Source of the DNA: Nocardia sp. NBC_01327
Lineage (GTDB): Bacteria; Actinomycetota; Actinomycetes; Mycobacteriales; Mycobacteriaceae
Direction: 5' to 3'
Assembly (NCBI RefSeq): GCF_035958815.1
Contig: NZ_CP108383.1
Location: 4,216,001 to 4,280,000, forward strand
DNA length: 64,000 nucleotides
Part shown: piece by piece, positions 26,657-35,311 of the stretch
Numbering within the stretch: position 1 is the stretch's first letter
Layout of the letters: each line of letters starts with the position of its first letter
Translations under genes and position numbers: made by a program
Notes under the pieces: generated by a model
Told to the model about the DNA's origin: nothing
Seen by the model: the letters and a program-made list of their open reading frames with translations, nothing else
Databases searched by the model: none

Positions 26657-27790
26657 TCAGTCCATCAGTTCGTATTTGCGCACCGTCTCCTCGTCGAATT
26701 CGATGCCCAGACCAGGACGCTCGGGAATGAAGATCTGATTGCCGCCGTACCGGAGACGCGTTTCGGGGGTGAGCAGGGTTTCGAAATTGTAGATCCCCTT
26801 TTCCAGGGCGAAGTACTCCACGACCAGGGTGTTGGAGACCGCGCCGCACAGGTGCGCGTGCAGGTTGTGGTGCCAGTGCGGGGCCATCTGCAGTCCGAAG
26901 GTGTCGGCCGTATGGGCGATGCGCAGCCATTCGGTGACTCCGCCGGCCACGGCGGCATCACACTGCAGAACGGGGATTCCGGATTCGATGAGAGGCCGGA
27001 ATTCCCAGCGGGTTTGATGGATTTCACCGGTGGCGATGGGAGTGCGCACGGTGTGCGACAATTCGGCGTGGCCGGCGATCGCTTCGGGGGACAGCGGCTC
27101 TTCGAACCACCACAGCGGGGTGTCACCGGCGGCGCGCTCGAAAGCCGCTATGGCGGTGCGGGCTTCGTGGACCGAGCGGTAGGCGTTATTGGCATCCAGG
27201 GCCAGTCGGCCGGTATCCCCGATGGCGGCGATGGCGGCGGCGACCCGGCGGGCGTCCTCGGCCACCGGCAGTCCGCCGACCTTGATCTTGTGATCGGTGA
27301 AGCCCTGGGAGACATTGAATTCCAGCTCCCGCACCACCGCCTCGGTCCACTCGCCCTCGTCCGGGCGGTAATACCCGCCGGAGGCGTAGGCGGGCAGTGC
27401 GGTGGTCGATCCGCCCAGCAGATTCACCAGCGGCAGTCCGGCCTGCTTGGCGCGCAGATCCCACAGCGCGATATCGATCGCCGAGAGGGCGCGCAGCACG
27501 GTGCCGCGCCGACCTTCCAGCAGTGTCTCCTGATAGGCCCGATCCCACAGTCCCACTACATCATTGGGGTCGTCGCCGATATACACCCGCGCGAGTAGAT
27601 CATCGACGGCGGATTTGGCGAGCAGTCCCGACCCGGTTCCGGCATAGGTGTAGCCGACGCCGGACGCGCCATCGGTGGTGGTGACCTCGACCAGCAGATA
27701 GTGCCGGAAATTCAAGTCGCGATTGGACATTCGAGTCGGCTTGTCGACGGGGACGCCCACCGCGCGGGTGCGAATGCTGGCAATCGTCAT
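26657..27790 (-). CDS. Mandelate racemase/enolase superfamily sugar-acid dehydratase or racemase
   Basis: 377-residue enolase-superfamily enzyme. General-base lysine motif KIK (168-170), metal ligands Asp199 (LALDANNAY), Glu230/231 (WWFEEPLS) and Glu256 (ATGEIHQ), and the C-terminal APHWHHNLH with a candidate second base at His305-308. The KxK plus His arrangement is that of the mandelate-racemase subgroup, whose members abstract the alpha proton of hydroxy acids, often dehydrating aldonates to 2-keto-3-deoxy acids. Last gene of a four-gene operon with aldehyde dehydrogenase and a ThDP decarboxylase (4-nt overlap with the dehydrogenase). Substrate unknown. Confidence 0.87.
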   Translation of the reverse strand: MTIASIRTRAVGVPVDKPTRMSNRDLNFRHYLLVEVTTTDGASGVGYTYAGTGSGLLAKSAVDDLLARVYIGDDPNDVVGLWDRAYQETLLEGRRGTVLRALSAIDIALWDLRAKQAGLPLVNLLGGSTTALPAYASGGYYRPDEGEWTEAVVRELEFNVSQGFTDHKIKVGGLPVAEDARRVAAAIAAIGDTGRLALDANNAYRSVHEARTAIAAFERAAGDTPLWWFEEPLSPEAIAGHAELSHTVRTPIATGEIHQTRWEFRPLIESGIPVLQCDAAVAGGVTEWLRIAHTADTFGLQMAPHWHHNLHAHLCGAVSNTLVVEYFALEKGIYNFETLLTPETRLRYGGNQIFIPERPGLGIEFDEETVRKYELMD

Positions 27791-29166
27791 CGGTTGCTCC
27801 TGGAGGTCGCGGCGGTGCGGACCGCCTGGATATTGGCGAATTCGGCGAGTCCGTAGCGGCCCAGCTCCCGGCCGTAGCCGCTGGCCTTGACGCCGCCGAC
27901 GGGTAGGCGCGGATCGGATTCGGAGATTCGGTTGATGAAGATCGAGCCCGCGTCGATGCCGTCGGCCAGATAGTCGATGACGCCGCGGTCGGCGCCCCAG
28001 ATCGAACAGCTCAGTCCGTAGACCGAACTCGCGGCGGCGGCCAGCGCCTCCGCCGGTGACTCGACGGGCAGGATCGCGCCCAGCGGCCCGAAGGTCTCCT
28101 CACGGAAGGCGACCGCGGAGGTATCGGGCACCTGCACGAGGGTCGGCGGGAACCATGCTCCGGGCCGCTCATCGGGCTTGCCGCCGAACAGCACCTGTGC
28201 TCCGGAGGCGAGTGTCGCCTCCAGCTGCCGGCGCAGCTCATCGCGCAGATCGATGCGCGCCATCGGGCCGATCTCGGTCTCCGGCGACCTCGGATCGTCG
28301 TACACCAGCTCGTCGAGCCCGCTCACCATGGCTTCGACGAATTCCGGGAAGACAGTGCGCTCCACAATGATTCGCTTGGCAGCGATACAGCTCTGCCCGG
28401 CATTGAGATACCGCGAGCGCACCGCGGCGGCCGCGGCGGCGGGCACATCGGCATCCCGCAGCACGATGAGCGGATCGGAACCGCCCAGCTCGAGCACCGA
28501 CTTCTTGACCGCGCGCCCGGCGCGCGCCGCGACCAGCGCACCGATGCGATTGCTGCCGGTGAATGCCACGCCCGCAATCGCCGGATCGTCGATGAGCGGG
28601 GCCACCCGATGGGTCGGCAGCACCACGCTGCTGAGAATTCCGGCCCCGAACACCTCATCGAACAGCGATTGCACGGCACGGGCGCATCCGGTGACATTGT
28701 CGGCGTGTTTGAGCACGATGGCATTGCCGACCGCGACCGCGGGCAGCATGGCCCGGATGACCTGCCAGAACGGGTAATTCCACGGCATGATCGCCAGAAT
28801 GACGCCCAGCGGCCGCAATCGGACCGTCCCGGCATCGGGCAGCACGTCGACCTGTCGCGGGGCAAGCATTTCCGGCATGCGGTCGGCGTAGTACTCACAG
28901 GTCGTCACGCATTTGTCGATCTCGGCGCGGGACTGCGTGATCGGCTTGCCCATCTCGGTGGTGATCAGCAGCGCCAGTTCCGCACGCCGCGTGCGCATCA
29001 GCTCCGCCAGGGCGCGAAAACCCAAGACGCGCTGGGACACCGGGAGATCGGCGTGATTGCGGACCGCCGTCTGCGCCCGGCGCAGCAGCTGGCCCACCTC
29101 GCGATCACTGCTGAATCGGTAGGTGGCGAGCGTCTTTCCGCTGCGGGGGTCGGCGGTGGTGATCAC
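27787..29166 (-). CDS. NAD(P)-dependent aldehyde dehydrogenase
   Basis: 459-residue aldehyde dehydrogenase. The active-site Cys260 lies in NAGQSCIAAKR, the general base Glu226 in ELGGSDP and the oxyanion Asn130 in PWNYPFW; the cofactor loop FTGS is intact. It most resembles the succinate-semialdehyde dehydrogenase-like branch, slightly short at the N-terminus. It overlaps both neighbours by 4 nt, so it is translationally linked to the decarboxylase beta gene and the enolase-family gene. It presumably oxidises the aldehyde released by the decarboxylase. Confidence 0.88.
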   Translation of the reverse strand: MITTADPRSGKTLATYRFSSDREVGQLLRRAQTAVRNHADLPVSQRVLGFRALAELMRTRRAELALLITTEMGKPITQSRAEIDKCVTTCEYYADRMPEMLAPRQVDVLPDAGTVRLRPLGVILAIMPWNYPFWQVIRAMLPAVAVGNAIVLKHADNVTGCARAVQSLFDEVFGAGILSSVVLPTHRVAPLIDDPAIAGVAFTGSNRIGALVAARAGRAVKKSVLELGGSDPLIVLRDADVPAAAAAAVRSRYLNAGQSCIAAKRIIVERTVFPEFVEAMVSGLDELVYDDPRSPETEIGPMARIDLRDELRRQLEATLASGAQVLFGGKPDERPGAWFPPTLVQVPDTSAVAFREETFGPLGAILPVESPAEALAAAASSVYGLSCSIWGADRGVIDYLADGIDAGSIFINRISESDPRLPVGGVKASGYGRELGRYGLAEFANIQAVRTAATSRSNR

Positions 29167-29759
29167 AGCAGGACCTCCGCCGGTGCGGCGATGCGGGCGC
29201 GCAGCCAGTCCTGGAACCGGCGGCCGATGATCACCGGATCCTCCAGCAGCTTGGGCACATTCGTCGCATTGCCGACCTCGATATGGGTGTGCACCAGGAC
29301 CGGACCGGGCGAATCCAGCGCGGTGACGAGCGCGGCGCGCAGTTCGAGAGCGTCGGCGGCGCGGTGCACGGTCCAGCCGGTGGCCTCGGCGACCAGTCCC
29401 AGGTCGATGGTGTCGGCGTACGTCGGCAGATTCGCGGTCGCGCCGTAGACGGCATTGTCCAGCAGCACCGTCACCAGCGTGTCGGGGCGTAGAAATCCGC
29501 CGGTGGGAAGCACATTGGGGTTCATCAGCAGGGAGCCGTCGCCCTCGATGGCCACCACCTTCGGCACCGGCGTGTCCGTTATGCCCAGCGCGATGCCGGT
29601 GGCGGCCGAGATGGCCAGCCCCATGGAATCGAGCAGATACAGATGATTGGGCCGATCGGCCACCGCGGCGAGCTCCCGGCTGGAGGCCGCGCAGGTGACC
29701 ACCACCGGCACTTCGGCCGTGCAGTCGGCGATCACCCGGAGCGCTTCGATACGCAGCAC
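29163..29759 (-). CDS. ThDP-dependent 2-oxoacid decarboxylase, beta subunit (sulfopyruvate decarboxylase ComE-like)
   Basis: 198-residue pyrophosphate-binding subunit. The ThDP/Mg motif GDGSLLMNP (residues 73-81) and the matching Asn in LLDNAVYGAT (about 101-108) are present, preceded by SMGLAISAATGIALG. Together with the alpha gene it gives the split architecture of sulfopyruvate (ComDE) and phosphonopyruvate decarboxylases. GTG start at 29759, 2 nt after the alpha stop. The open frame upstream to 30671 is mostly out-of-frame shadow. Exact oxoacid unknown. Confidence 0.83.
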   Translation of the reverse strand: MLRIEALRVIADCTAEVPVVVTCAASSRELAAVADRPNHLYLLDSMGLAISAATGIALGITDTPVPKVVAIEGDGSLLMNPNVLPTGGFLRPDTLVTVLLDNAVYGATANLPTYADTIDLGLVAEATGWTVHRAADALELRAALVTALDSPGPVLVHTHIEVGNATNVPKLLEDPVIIGRRFQDWLRARIAAPAEVLL

Positions 29760-29761
29760 GG

Positions 29762-30304
29762 TCAGGCCGCCTTTCCGTCGGTATTCCAGAAGTGGGTCAG
29801 CACGACGACCGGCCGGAAGGTCATGCGCGCGTGCACACCCGCCTCGGTCACGACCGCCTCCCAATCGGAAGCCGAACTGCGCCGGTCGATTTCGAAGACC
29901 GGCAGCCCGATCTGCCGCAGCATGCCGGGTGCGTACTGGCTGAAGGTGTGGATCATCGAGTTGTATTCGCCGAGCCCGCCGCGGGTATTGGCCACGATCA
30001 GCAGCGGCAGGTGATAGGCCGTGTTGAAGGTGGTGAGCGCGGTCAGCGCATTGCCGAATCCGTTGTCCTGCATGACGATCGCGCCGAGCTTGCCGGTCAG
30101 CGGCAGTGCGCCGAGCACCCCGGCGGCTTCTTCCTCTCGGGACAGCGGGAAGACGGTCCGCGAGCGGCCGTCCGCGCCGCCGCTGGATGCCACGAGGGCG
30201 GAAATGACGGGCGCGACGCTCACGGACGGGACATATCCGACCAGATCGACCCCCGCCGACCAGATGCCCCGGGCGATCGACGCCGCATACGAAGTTGGGT
30301 CCAC
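29762..30304 (-). CDS. ThDP-dependent 2-oxoacid decarboxylase, alpha subunit (ComD-like)
   Basis: 180-residue pyrimidine-binding subunit. The conserved catalytic Glu lies in FPLSREEEAAGVL (residues 57-59), followed by VMQDNGFGNALTAL and LIVANTRGGLGEYNS. Homology is to the ComD/phosphonopyruvate decarboxylase N-terminal domain. The GTG at 30304 has AAAGGA 6 nt upstream, so I preferred it to the in-frame GTG at 30319. First gene of the decarboxylase-dehydrogenase-dehydratase operon; its promoter region holds a half-conserved copy of the GntR-type operator. Confidence 0.83.
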   Translation of the reverse strand: MDPTSYAASIARGIWSAGVDLVGYVPSVSVAPVISALVASSGGADGRSRTVFPLSREEEAAGVLGALPLTGKLGAIVMQDNGFGNALTALTTFNTAYHLPLLIVANTRGGLGEYNSMIHTFSQYAPGMLRQIGLPVFEIDRRSSASDWEAVVTEAGVHARMTFRPVVVLTHFWNTDGKAA

Positions 30305-30358
30305 AGCATGTCCTTTCACCGGACCTGACTGCCGAGTGATGGTTCACTAGGCCACTGC

Positions 30359-30390
30359 AACATACTAATAGTGATGAGTAGCATGCAACT
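30359..30390 (-). promoter_or_regulatory. Promoter and operator of the decarboxylase operon
   Basis: On the minus strand a TATGTT -10 candidate (30364-30359) is preceded by an imperfect palindrome at 30377-30390 (AGTAGCATGCAACT on the plus strand). Eleven bases at 30376-30386 (GAGTAGCATGC) are identical to the core of the perfect operator upstream of the MFS gene. Binding here would cover the -35 region. Confidence 0.5.
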
Positions 30391-30441
30391 GTTTGGCAGC
30401 AAAGATTCAGAAAGGTGACATGAGAGTGCGTGCGGGGTGCC

Positions 30442-31152
30442 CTACTCGCCTTCGAGCGCGGAAATCGCGACCCAGCGCCGCCATTCGGCGACCAGCCCGC
30501 GCTCATTGCCGGTGCTGTGCGCGACCAGCAGATCGCCGGAGCGCACCAGATGCCGGCGCATGGCACGCTCGGCCGCGACGCCGTCACGCGCGAGCAGGGC
30601 GTCGAGGATCTCCTTGTGATCGTGCAGCGCCACCTCGACCGGCTGATACTGCGGCACGCTGTGCCGCCCATCCAGGCTCAGCGTCTGGCGCAGTTCGCGA
30701 ACGGCCTTGACCAGCCGCTGATTTCCGCTGGCCTGCAGAATGAGATCGTGCAATCGCTCATCGGCGGCGAAGTATTCGGCGCCGCCGTCGGCCAGCTGCT
30801 CCATGATTCGGTACTCGGTGAGCATGGCCGCGTCGTCACGACTGGTCATCACCGCGGCGGCGCTGCGGCAGGCGGGCGGCTCCAGCAGGATGCGCATGCT
30901 GCACAGGTCCACAATGCCGCGCCCGTCCTGGCCGACCACACGCGCACCGCGATTGCGCTCGATCCGCACCAGGCCCAGATCGGCCAGCTTCAGCAGTGCC
31001 TCGCGGACGGGAGTGCGTGAGGCGCCGAACATTTCGCCGAGCTCGCGGGAGGAGTAGAGCACGCCCCGTGCCAACCGGCCCTGCCGGATCGCATCGCGAA
31101 TATCTTCGGCGATTCGCTCGGACTTGCTGTCAGCTGGCACATCCTGCGACAC
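30442..31152 (-). CDS. GntR-family (FadR/FCD) transcriptional regulator
   Basis: 236 residues. The N-terminal winged helix reads IAEDIRDAIRQGRLARGVLYSSRELGEMFGASRTPVREALLKLADLGLVRI. The C-terminal all-helical FCD domain (residues ~80-220) has the DxxxH/H/H-type metal-binding arrangement characteristic of regulators that sense organic acids. GTG start at 31152 follows GAAGAGG. It lies between the catabolic operon and the transporter gene, both of which carry a GTAGCATGC-type palindrome, so it is probably their repressor. Confidence 0.85.
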   Translation of the reverse strand: MSQDVPADSKSERIAEDIRDAIRQGRLARGVLYSSRELGEMFGASRTPVREALLKLADLGLVRIERNRGARVVGQDGRGIVDLCSMRILLEPPACRSAAAVMTSRDDAAMLTEYRIMEQLADGGAEYFAADERLHDLILQASGNQRLVKAVRELRQTLSLDGRHSVPQYQPVEVALHDHKEILDALLARDGVAAERAMRRHLVRSGDLLVAHSTGNERGLVAEWRRWVAISALEGE

Positions 31153-31250
31153 GAGACCTCTTCAGGGGGAACCGGGGCGAACAACGGCAATTCGCCCGCG
31201 GCGGGTTGCCACGGGCGATTGCCCAGCCTAATCGTTGCCCGCGCGAACGC

Positions 31251-32606
31251 CTACGTGCCCACGCCGGATGCCGGTTCGGGCCCGGCCGTCATCACCGGTG
31301 CTCGCCGAACGCGGGCCGCCAGTCCTGCCAGCACCGCGAAGGCGGCGATATTGGCGAAGATCATGACGCCCATCGACAGCGAGGTGTCACCGTGTGAGGC
31401 GTCCTGAATCCAGCCGAAGGCATACGGGCTGACAAATCCGGCCGCATTGCCGAGGGAATTGATCAGGGCGATGCCGCTGGCCGCGCCGACGCCCGCGAGA
31501 TAGCCGGTCGGCACCGACCAGAACAGTGGCTTCGCTGTCTGGGCCGCCATGGTGGCCACCGTGATGGCGGCGAAAGCAATTGCCGCCGTGTGCAGTTCGA
31601 CCGCGGTCAGCAGAAAGGCGGCCACCGATACGGCGAGGGCGATCAGTACCGGCCGGGACGACGCCGTGCCCCGGACCCTGCGGCCGGTGAGGTACATGCA
31701 GATCGCGGCCAGCAGGAACGGCACGGCCGAAAGCCAGCCGATCTGAAAGCTGCTCAGCCCGTGCCCGGCCTGTTTGATCACCGAGGGCATCCAGTAGGTG
31801 AGCGGATACGCCCCGCACAGCAGCAGGAAGTAGGCCGCGCACAGGGCGATCACCCGCTTGTCCCGCAGCGCGGCGCGGTGCCCGGCGGGTGCGGCGCTCG
31901 CCCGTTCCGCGTCCTCGGCCTCCAGAATGGCGGCGAGCGCGGCCTTTTCGCCGTCGGTCAGCCAGCGCGCCACGGCGGGCGTTTCGGTGAGCACGAAGAA
32001 GAACACCGCACCCAGCACGATCGCGGGTACGCCGCCGACCACGAACACCCAGCGCCACCCCGAGAGTCCCAGCGTGCCGTCGAAGGTATCCAGAATCCAG
32101 CCGTTGAGCGGCCCGCCGATCACGCTCGCCACCGGGATGGCGACCATGACCGTCGAAATCACCCGGGTGCGTTCGGAATTGGGGTACCAGCGGCTGAGAT
32201 AGACGATGATGCCGGGGAAGAACCCGGCCTCGGCCACGCCGAGCAGAAACCGCAGTACGCACACCGTCGCGAGGTTCGGCGCGAATGCGGTCGCCGCCGC
32301 GATCAGCCCCCAGGTCACCAGGATTCGGCTCAGCCACATCCGCGCCCCGACCTTGGTCATGACGATATTGCTCGGCACCTCGGCCAGGATGTAGCCGACG
32401 AAGAAGATGCCCGCGACAAACCCGTACTGGGTGGCGCTGAGCCCGAAGGCCTTATCCATGCCGAACTTGGCGAACCCGATATTGATTCGATCGATATAGC
32501 TGACGATGTAGCCGACCATCAGCAGTGGGACCAGTCGTACCGTCACCTTCCGCAGGGCGCTCGCCCGCAGTAGTAAATCCTCGGACCGAGGACCGACACT
32601 GTCCAT
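31251..32606 (-). CDS. MFS transporter, anion:cation symporter (ACS) family
   Basis: 451-residue importer with 12 predicted membrane segments. The first helix motif GYIVSYIDRINIGFAKFGM and FLLGVAEAGFFPGIIVYLSRWYP are hallmarks of the ACS family (GudP/ExuT/tartrate transporters) that carry sugar acids and related organic anions. The ATG at 32606 has GGAGGAAAA directly upstream. A perfect 24-bp palindrome lies about 57 nt before the start. It probably brings in the substrate of the adjacent catabolic operon. Confidence 0.87.
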   Translation of the reverse strand: MDSVGPRSEDLLLRASALRKVTVRLVPLLMVGYIVSYIDRINIGFAKFGMDKAFGLSATQYGFVAGIFFVGYILAEVPSNIVMTKVGARMWLSRILVTWGLIAAATAFAPNLATVCVLRFLLGVAEAGFFPGIIVYLSRWYPNSERTRVISTVMVAIPVASVIGGPLNGWILDTFDGTLGLSGWRWVFVVGGVPAIVLGAVFFFVLTETPAVARWLTDGEKAALAAILEAEDAERASAAPAGHRAALRDKRVIALCAAYFLLLCGAYPLTYWMPSVIKQAGHGLSSFQIGWLSAVPFLLAAICMYLTGRRVRGTASSRPVLIALAVSVAAFLLTAVELHTAAIAFAAITVATMAAQTAKPLFWSVPTGYLAGVGAASGIALINSLGNAAGFVSPYAFGWIQDASHGDTSLSMGVMIFANIAAFAVLAGLAARVRRAPVMTAGPEPASGVGT

Positions 32607-32662
32607 TTTTCCTCCACATGGACCCAGACGGCACACCACCCAATGTTGTGGCATGCCCTATT

Positions 32663-32686
32663 GCGTGAGTAGCATGCTACTCACGC
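32663..32686. promoter_or_regulatory. 24-bp perfect palindrome, GntR-type operator candidate
   Basis: GCGTGAGTAGCA is followed at once by its exact reverse complement. It lies in the MFS promoter region, and its core GTAGCATGC recurs at 30378-30386 in front of the decarboxylase operon. Confidence 0.7.
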
Positions 32687-32720
32687 TGTGACGGGGACCA
32701 CAAGGGGGAAAATCATCGGC

Positions 32721-33419
32721 TCAGCGGGGCAGGGTCCACACCAGGGCCATGGTGAACGGATGCCCGCGCAGGTCCGCCCACTTGGGTTTGATCGCCAGCC
32801 AGGCATCGTCCACCAGTGCCTCGGTGGCCTGCGTGAGCTGCCACCCTGCGGCCACACCTGCCGTCACGTGCGCGCTGAGCAGGTGCAGGTGGGTGCTGAT
32901 GGCCAGCGGCTCACCGGATTCGGCGGTGTAGTGCGTGGGCATGCCGGTCACCATCATGAACTGCGGGTGATAGCTGACCAGGACGAAGGCGGCGCCGGGT
33001 GCGGCCACCCGGCGTGCCTCGGCATAGAACGGCGTCAGATCGGGCAGATGCTCGTCGATGAGTGAGGAGATCACCAGATCGTATGCGCCGCTTGTCAATC
33101 CACTCTCACGCACATCGCCCTGGGTGAGGGTCGTGTGCGCGCCGCGGGTGCGGGCGCGGGCCAGCATGCCCGCGCTCAGATCCACCCCGTCGATATGCGT
33201 GACACCTCGTGTGCGCAACCAGGCACCGGTGCGTCCGGTGCCGCATCCGAGGTCGGCGGCGCGGCGTACCCCGCTCCAGTTCAGTCGCACCCGGTCCAGC
33301 AGTGCGAGATCCATGTCGTCCATGACGGTCTGTTCGTAGGTGGCGGCCCAGCCGTCGTATCCGGTGGGGACGTCGACGGTGCGGTAGTTGCGGCGATCGA
33401 AGTCGGCGAAGCTCGGCAT
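32721..33419 (-). CDS. SAM-dependent methyltransferase
   Basis: 232 residues. Motif I AADLGCGTGRTGAWL (about residues 56-70), motif II IDGVDLSAGMLARA and motif IV DLVISSLIDEHLPDL. Reaction target unknown. The ATG at 33419 was chosen (MPSFADFDRRNYR); GATACT lies 7 nt upstream, so this transcript may be leaderless too. It diverges from the TetR gene and shares a promoter region containing a TetR-type palindrome. Confidence 0.78.
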   Translation of the reverse strand: MPSFADFDRRNYRTVDVPTGYDGWAATYEQTVMDDMDLALLDRVRLNWSGVRRAADLGCGTGRTGAWLRTRGVTHIDGVDLSAGMLARARTRGAHTTLTQGDVRESGLTSGAYDLVISSLIDEHLPDLTPFYAEARRVAAPGAAFVLVSYHPQFMMVTGMPTHYTAESGEPLAISTHLHLLSAHVTAGVAAGWQLTQATEALVDDAWLAIKPKWADLRGHPFTMALVWTLPR

Positions 33420-33483
33420 GTGGGCGAGTATCGCGGGTGAACATGGGGGCCGGCCAGCCATTTTCCTGCTGTCGGGCCGGGGG

Positions 33484-33500
33484 TTCAATCAATGATTGAA
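33484..33500. promoter_or_regulatory. 17-bp palindrome, TetR-type operator candidate
   Basis: TTCAATCA, centre A, TGATTGAA. A further half-site (TGATTGA) follows at 33505-33511. It lies between the divergent methyltransferase and TetR genes, 31 bp before the TetR start. Confidence 0.6.
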
Positions 33501-33530
33501 ATACTGATTGAGACGTGATTCACTGCTGGC

Positions 33531-34109
33531 ATGGTCGAGAAGGTCGGGGCGGGAACCCGGGAGCGGTTGCTTGCCGCCGCCGAGCGGATGCTGCTGGTCG
33601 AGCCGTACGACGAGGTGTCGGTGCGGGGGATCTGCGCGGCGGCCGGGGCGAATCCGGCTGCGGTGCACTATCACTTCGGGTCGAAGGAGGCCCTGGTCGG
33701 CGCGCTCATCGAGGATCGGCTGGGCCCGCTGTGGGTCAGCGGGCTGGCGGATGCGACGGCGGGCCGGGATTCGGTGCCCGCGGTGGTCGACGCGATTCTG
33801 GGGCCGTTCGTCGAACTGGTCTCGGATCCCTTGGGCCGCATGCATGTTCGGCTGCTGGCCCGCTTCGTACTGAGCCGGCAACTGACGTCCTGGCAGGGAC
33901 CGTGGTTCCGGATGGACACCTGGGCCGCGCTGCTGCCGGAGCTCAGTGCCAGTGAGAGCCGCCGCCGCTGGGCCCTGGCCTTCGACCTGATCATTATGCG
34001 TTTCGGCAGCCCTGAGATCGACGAGCACGGAATATCCGAGCGGGCCCTGGCGACACTGCGCGATTTTGTGGTGGCCGGGCTGACCGCGCCGGTAGGAGAA
34101 CGAGCATGA
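33531..34109 (+). CDS. TetR/AcrR family transcriptional regulator
   Basis: 192 residues. HTH domain TRERLLAAAERMLLVEPYDEVSVRGICAAAGANPAAVHYHFGSKEALV is canonical TetR. The C-terminal ligand-binding part includes MHVRLLARFVLSRQLTSWQGPW. Start ATG at 33531 lacks an obvious ribosome site. Its stop overlaps the start of the flavin oxidoreductase gene (ATGA), so the two are co-transcribed and the regulator probably controls the oxidoreductase through the palindrome upstream. Confidence 0.85.
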   Translation: MVEKVGAGTRERLLAAAERMLLVEPYDEVSVRGICAAAGANPAAVHYHFGSKEALVGALIEDRLGPLWVSGLADATAGRDSVPAVVDAILGPFVELVSDPLGRMHVRLLARFVLSRQLTSWQGPWFRMDTWAALLPELSASESRRRWALAFDLIIMRFGSPEIDEHGISERALATLRDFVVAGLTAPVGERA

Positions 34110-35311
34110 ACGAGATATTCGCACCGGCCACGCTGGGGCCGGTCACCTTGCGCAACAGGGTGATCAAGGCCGCGACCTTCGAGGGCCGCACGCCCGAGGC
34201 CCTGGTGACCGATGAGCTGATCGACTTCCACCGGGAGGTGGCCGCCGGCGGTGTGGGCATGACCACCGTCGCCTACTGCGCCGTGGCCCCGGGCGGTCGC
34301 ACCGATCGGCATCAGATCTGGATGCGCCCGGAAGCCGTTGCGGGACTGCGGAAACTGACCGATGCGGTCCACGCCGAGGGCGCTGCGGTCAGCGCGCAGA
34401 TCGGCCATGCCGGGCCGGTGGCCAATGCGGCGTCCAATCGGGTGCCGGCGCTCGCACCCAGCCCGTTGTTCAGCCCGCTGAGCATGAGCGCCATGAAGGT
34501 CCCCGATGAGCACGAGATCAAGGAGCTGGTGGGTGCGCATGCGAATGCGGCCCGGCTGGCGGTCGAGGCCGGATTCGATGCGGTGGAAATCCACTTCGGG
34601 CACAACTATCTGGTCAGCTCGTTCCTGAGCCCGCTGCTCAACCGGCGCAAGGACCGCTACGGCGGGTCGACCGCCAACCGGGCCCGTCTGGCCCGCGAAA
34701 TCGCCTGTGCGGTCAGGGAAGCCGTGGGCGACCGGATCGCGGTGACCGCCAAGCTCAATATGGAGGACGGCCGACGCGGCGGGCTCACCGTCCCGGAATC
34801 GCTGCAGGTGGCCGCATGGCTGGAGGCCGACGGCGCCCTGGACGCGCTGGAATTGACCGCGGGCAGCTCACTGCTCAATCCCATGCTGCTCTTCCACGGT
34901 GATGTGCCGCGGCGCTCCTTCGCGAATGCCCTTCCGGGACCGGCCCGCTGGGGCTTCAAGGTGGTGGGCCGGGCGTTCCTCAAGGAGTACCCCTACCGGG
35001 AGGCGTTCCTGCTGGAGCGCGCGCGTCAGTTCCGCCGGGAACTGGCCATGCCGCTGATCCTGCTGGGCGGCATTACGAATATGGACACCATGCGCACCGC
35101 CATGGCCGAGGGCTTCGACTTCGTCGCCATGGGTCGTGCCCTGCTGCGCGAACCGAACCTGTTGCACCGCATCCGATCCGACGAGGACACCCGGTCCGCG
35201 TGTGTGCACTGCAATGAGTGCATGCCCACCATCTACACCGGAACCCGCTGCATCTACCGCCCGGACCGCGCCCCCGAGCCGATCGAGCTCACCCTCGATC
35301 GCCGCTACTGA
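34106..35311 (+). CDS. NADH:flavin oxidoreductase, old yellow enzyme family
   Basis: 401-residue FMN-dependent ene-reductase-like enzyme with the TIM-barrel order of the family: NRVIKAATFEG at the start, VSAQIGHAG, DAVEIHFGHNYLVSSFLSPLLNRRKDRYGGS, and VAMGRALLREPNL near the phosphate-binding end. A Cys-containing tail (CVHCNECMP) resembles the [4Fe-4S] segment of multidomain members but lies at the C-terminus here and the NAD domain is absent. It is coupled to the TetR gene and converges, with a 7-nt overlap, on the anti-sigma gene. Confidence 0.88.
   Translation: MNEIFAPATLGPVTLRNRVIKAATFEGRTPEALVTDELIDFHREVAAGGVGMTTVAYCAVAPGGRTDRHQIWMRPEAVAGLRKLTDAVHAEGAAVSAQIGHAGPVANAASNRVPALAPSPLFSPLSMSAMKVPDEHEIKELVGAHANAARLAVEAGFDAVEIHFGHNYLVSSFLSPLLNRRKDRYGGSTANRARLAREIACAVREAVGDRIAVTAKLNMEDGRRGGLTVPESLQVAAWLEADGALDALELTAGSSLLNPMLLFHGDVPRRSFANALPGPARWGFKVVGRAFLKEYPYREAFLLERARQFRRELAMPLILLGGITNMDTMRTAMAEGFDFVAMGRALLREPNLLHRIRSDEDTRSACVHCNECMPTIYTGTRCIYRPDRAPEPIELTLDRRY

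Noticed and set aside
31191-31210. CCCGC-G-GCGGG string upstream of the GntR gene
   Set aside because: Only the GC-rich core resembles the LuxR/XRE palindrome; the outer TCA/TGA bases are missing and such cores are expected by chance at this GC.
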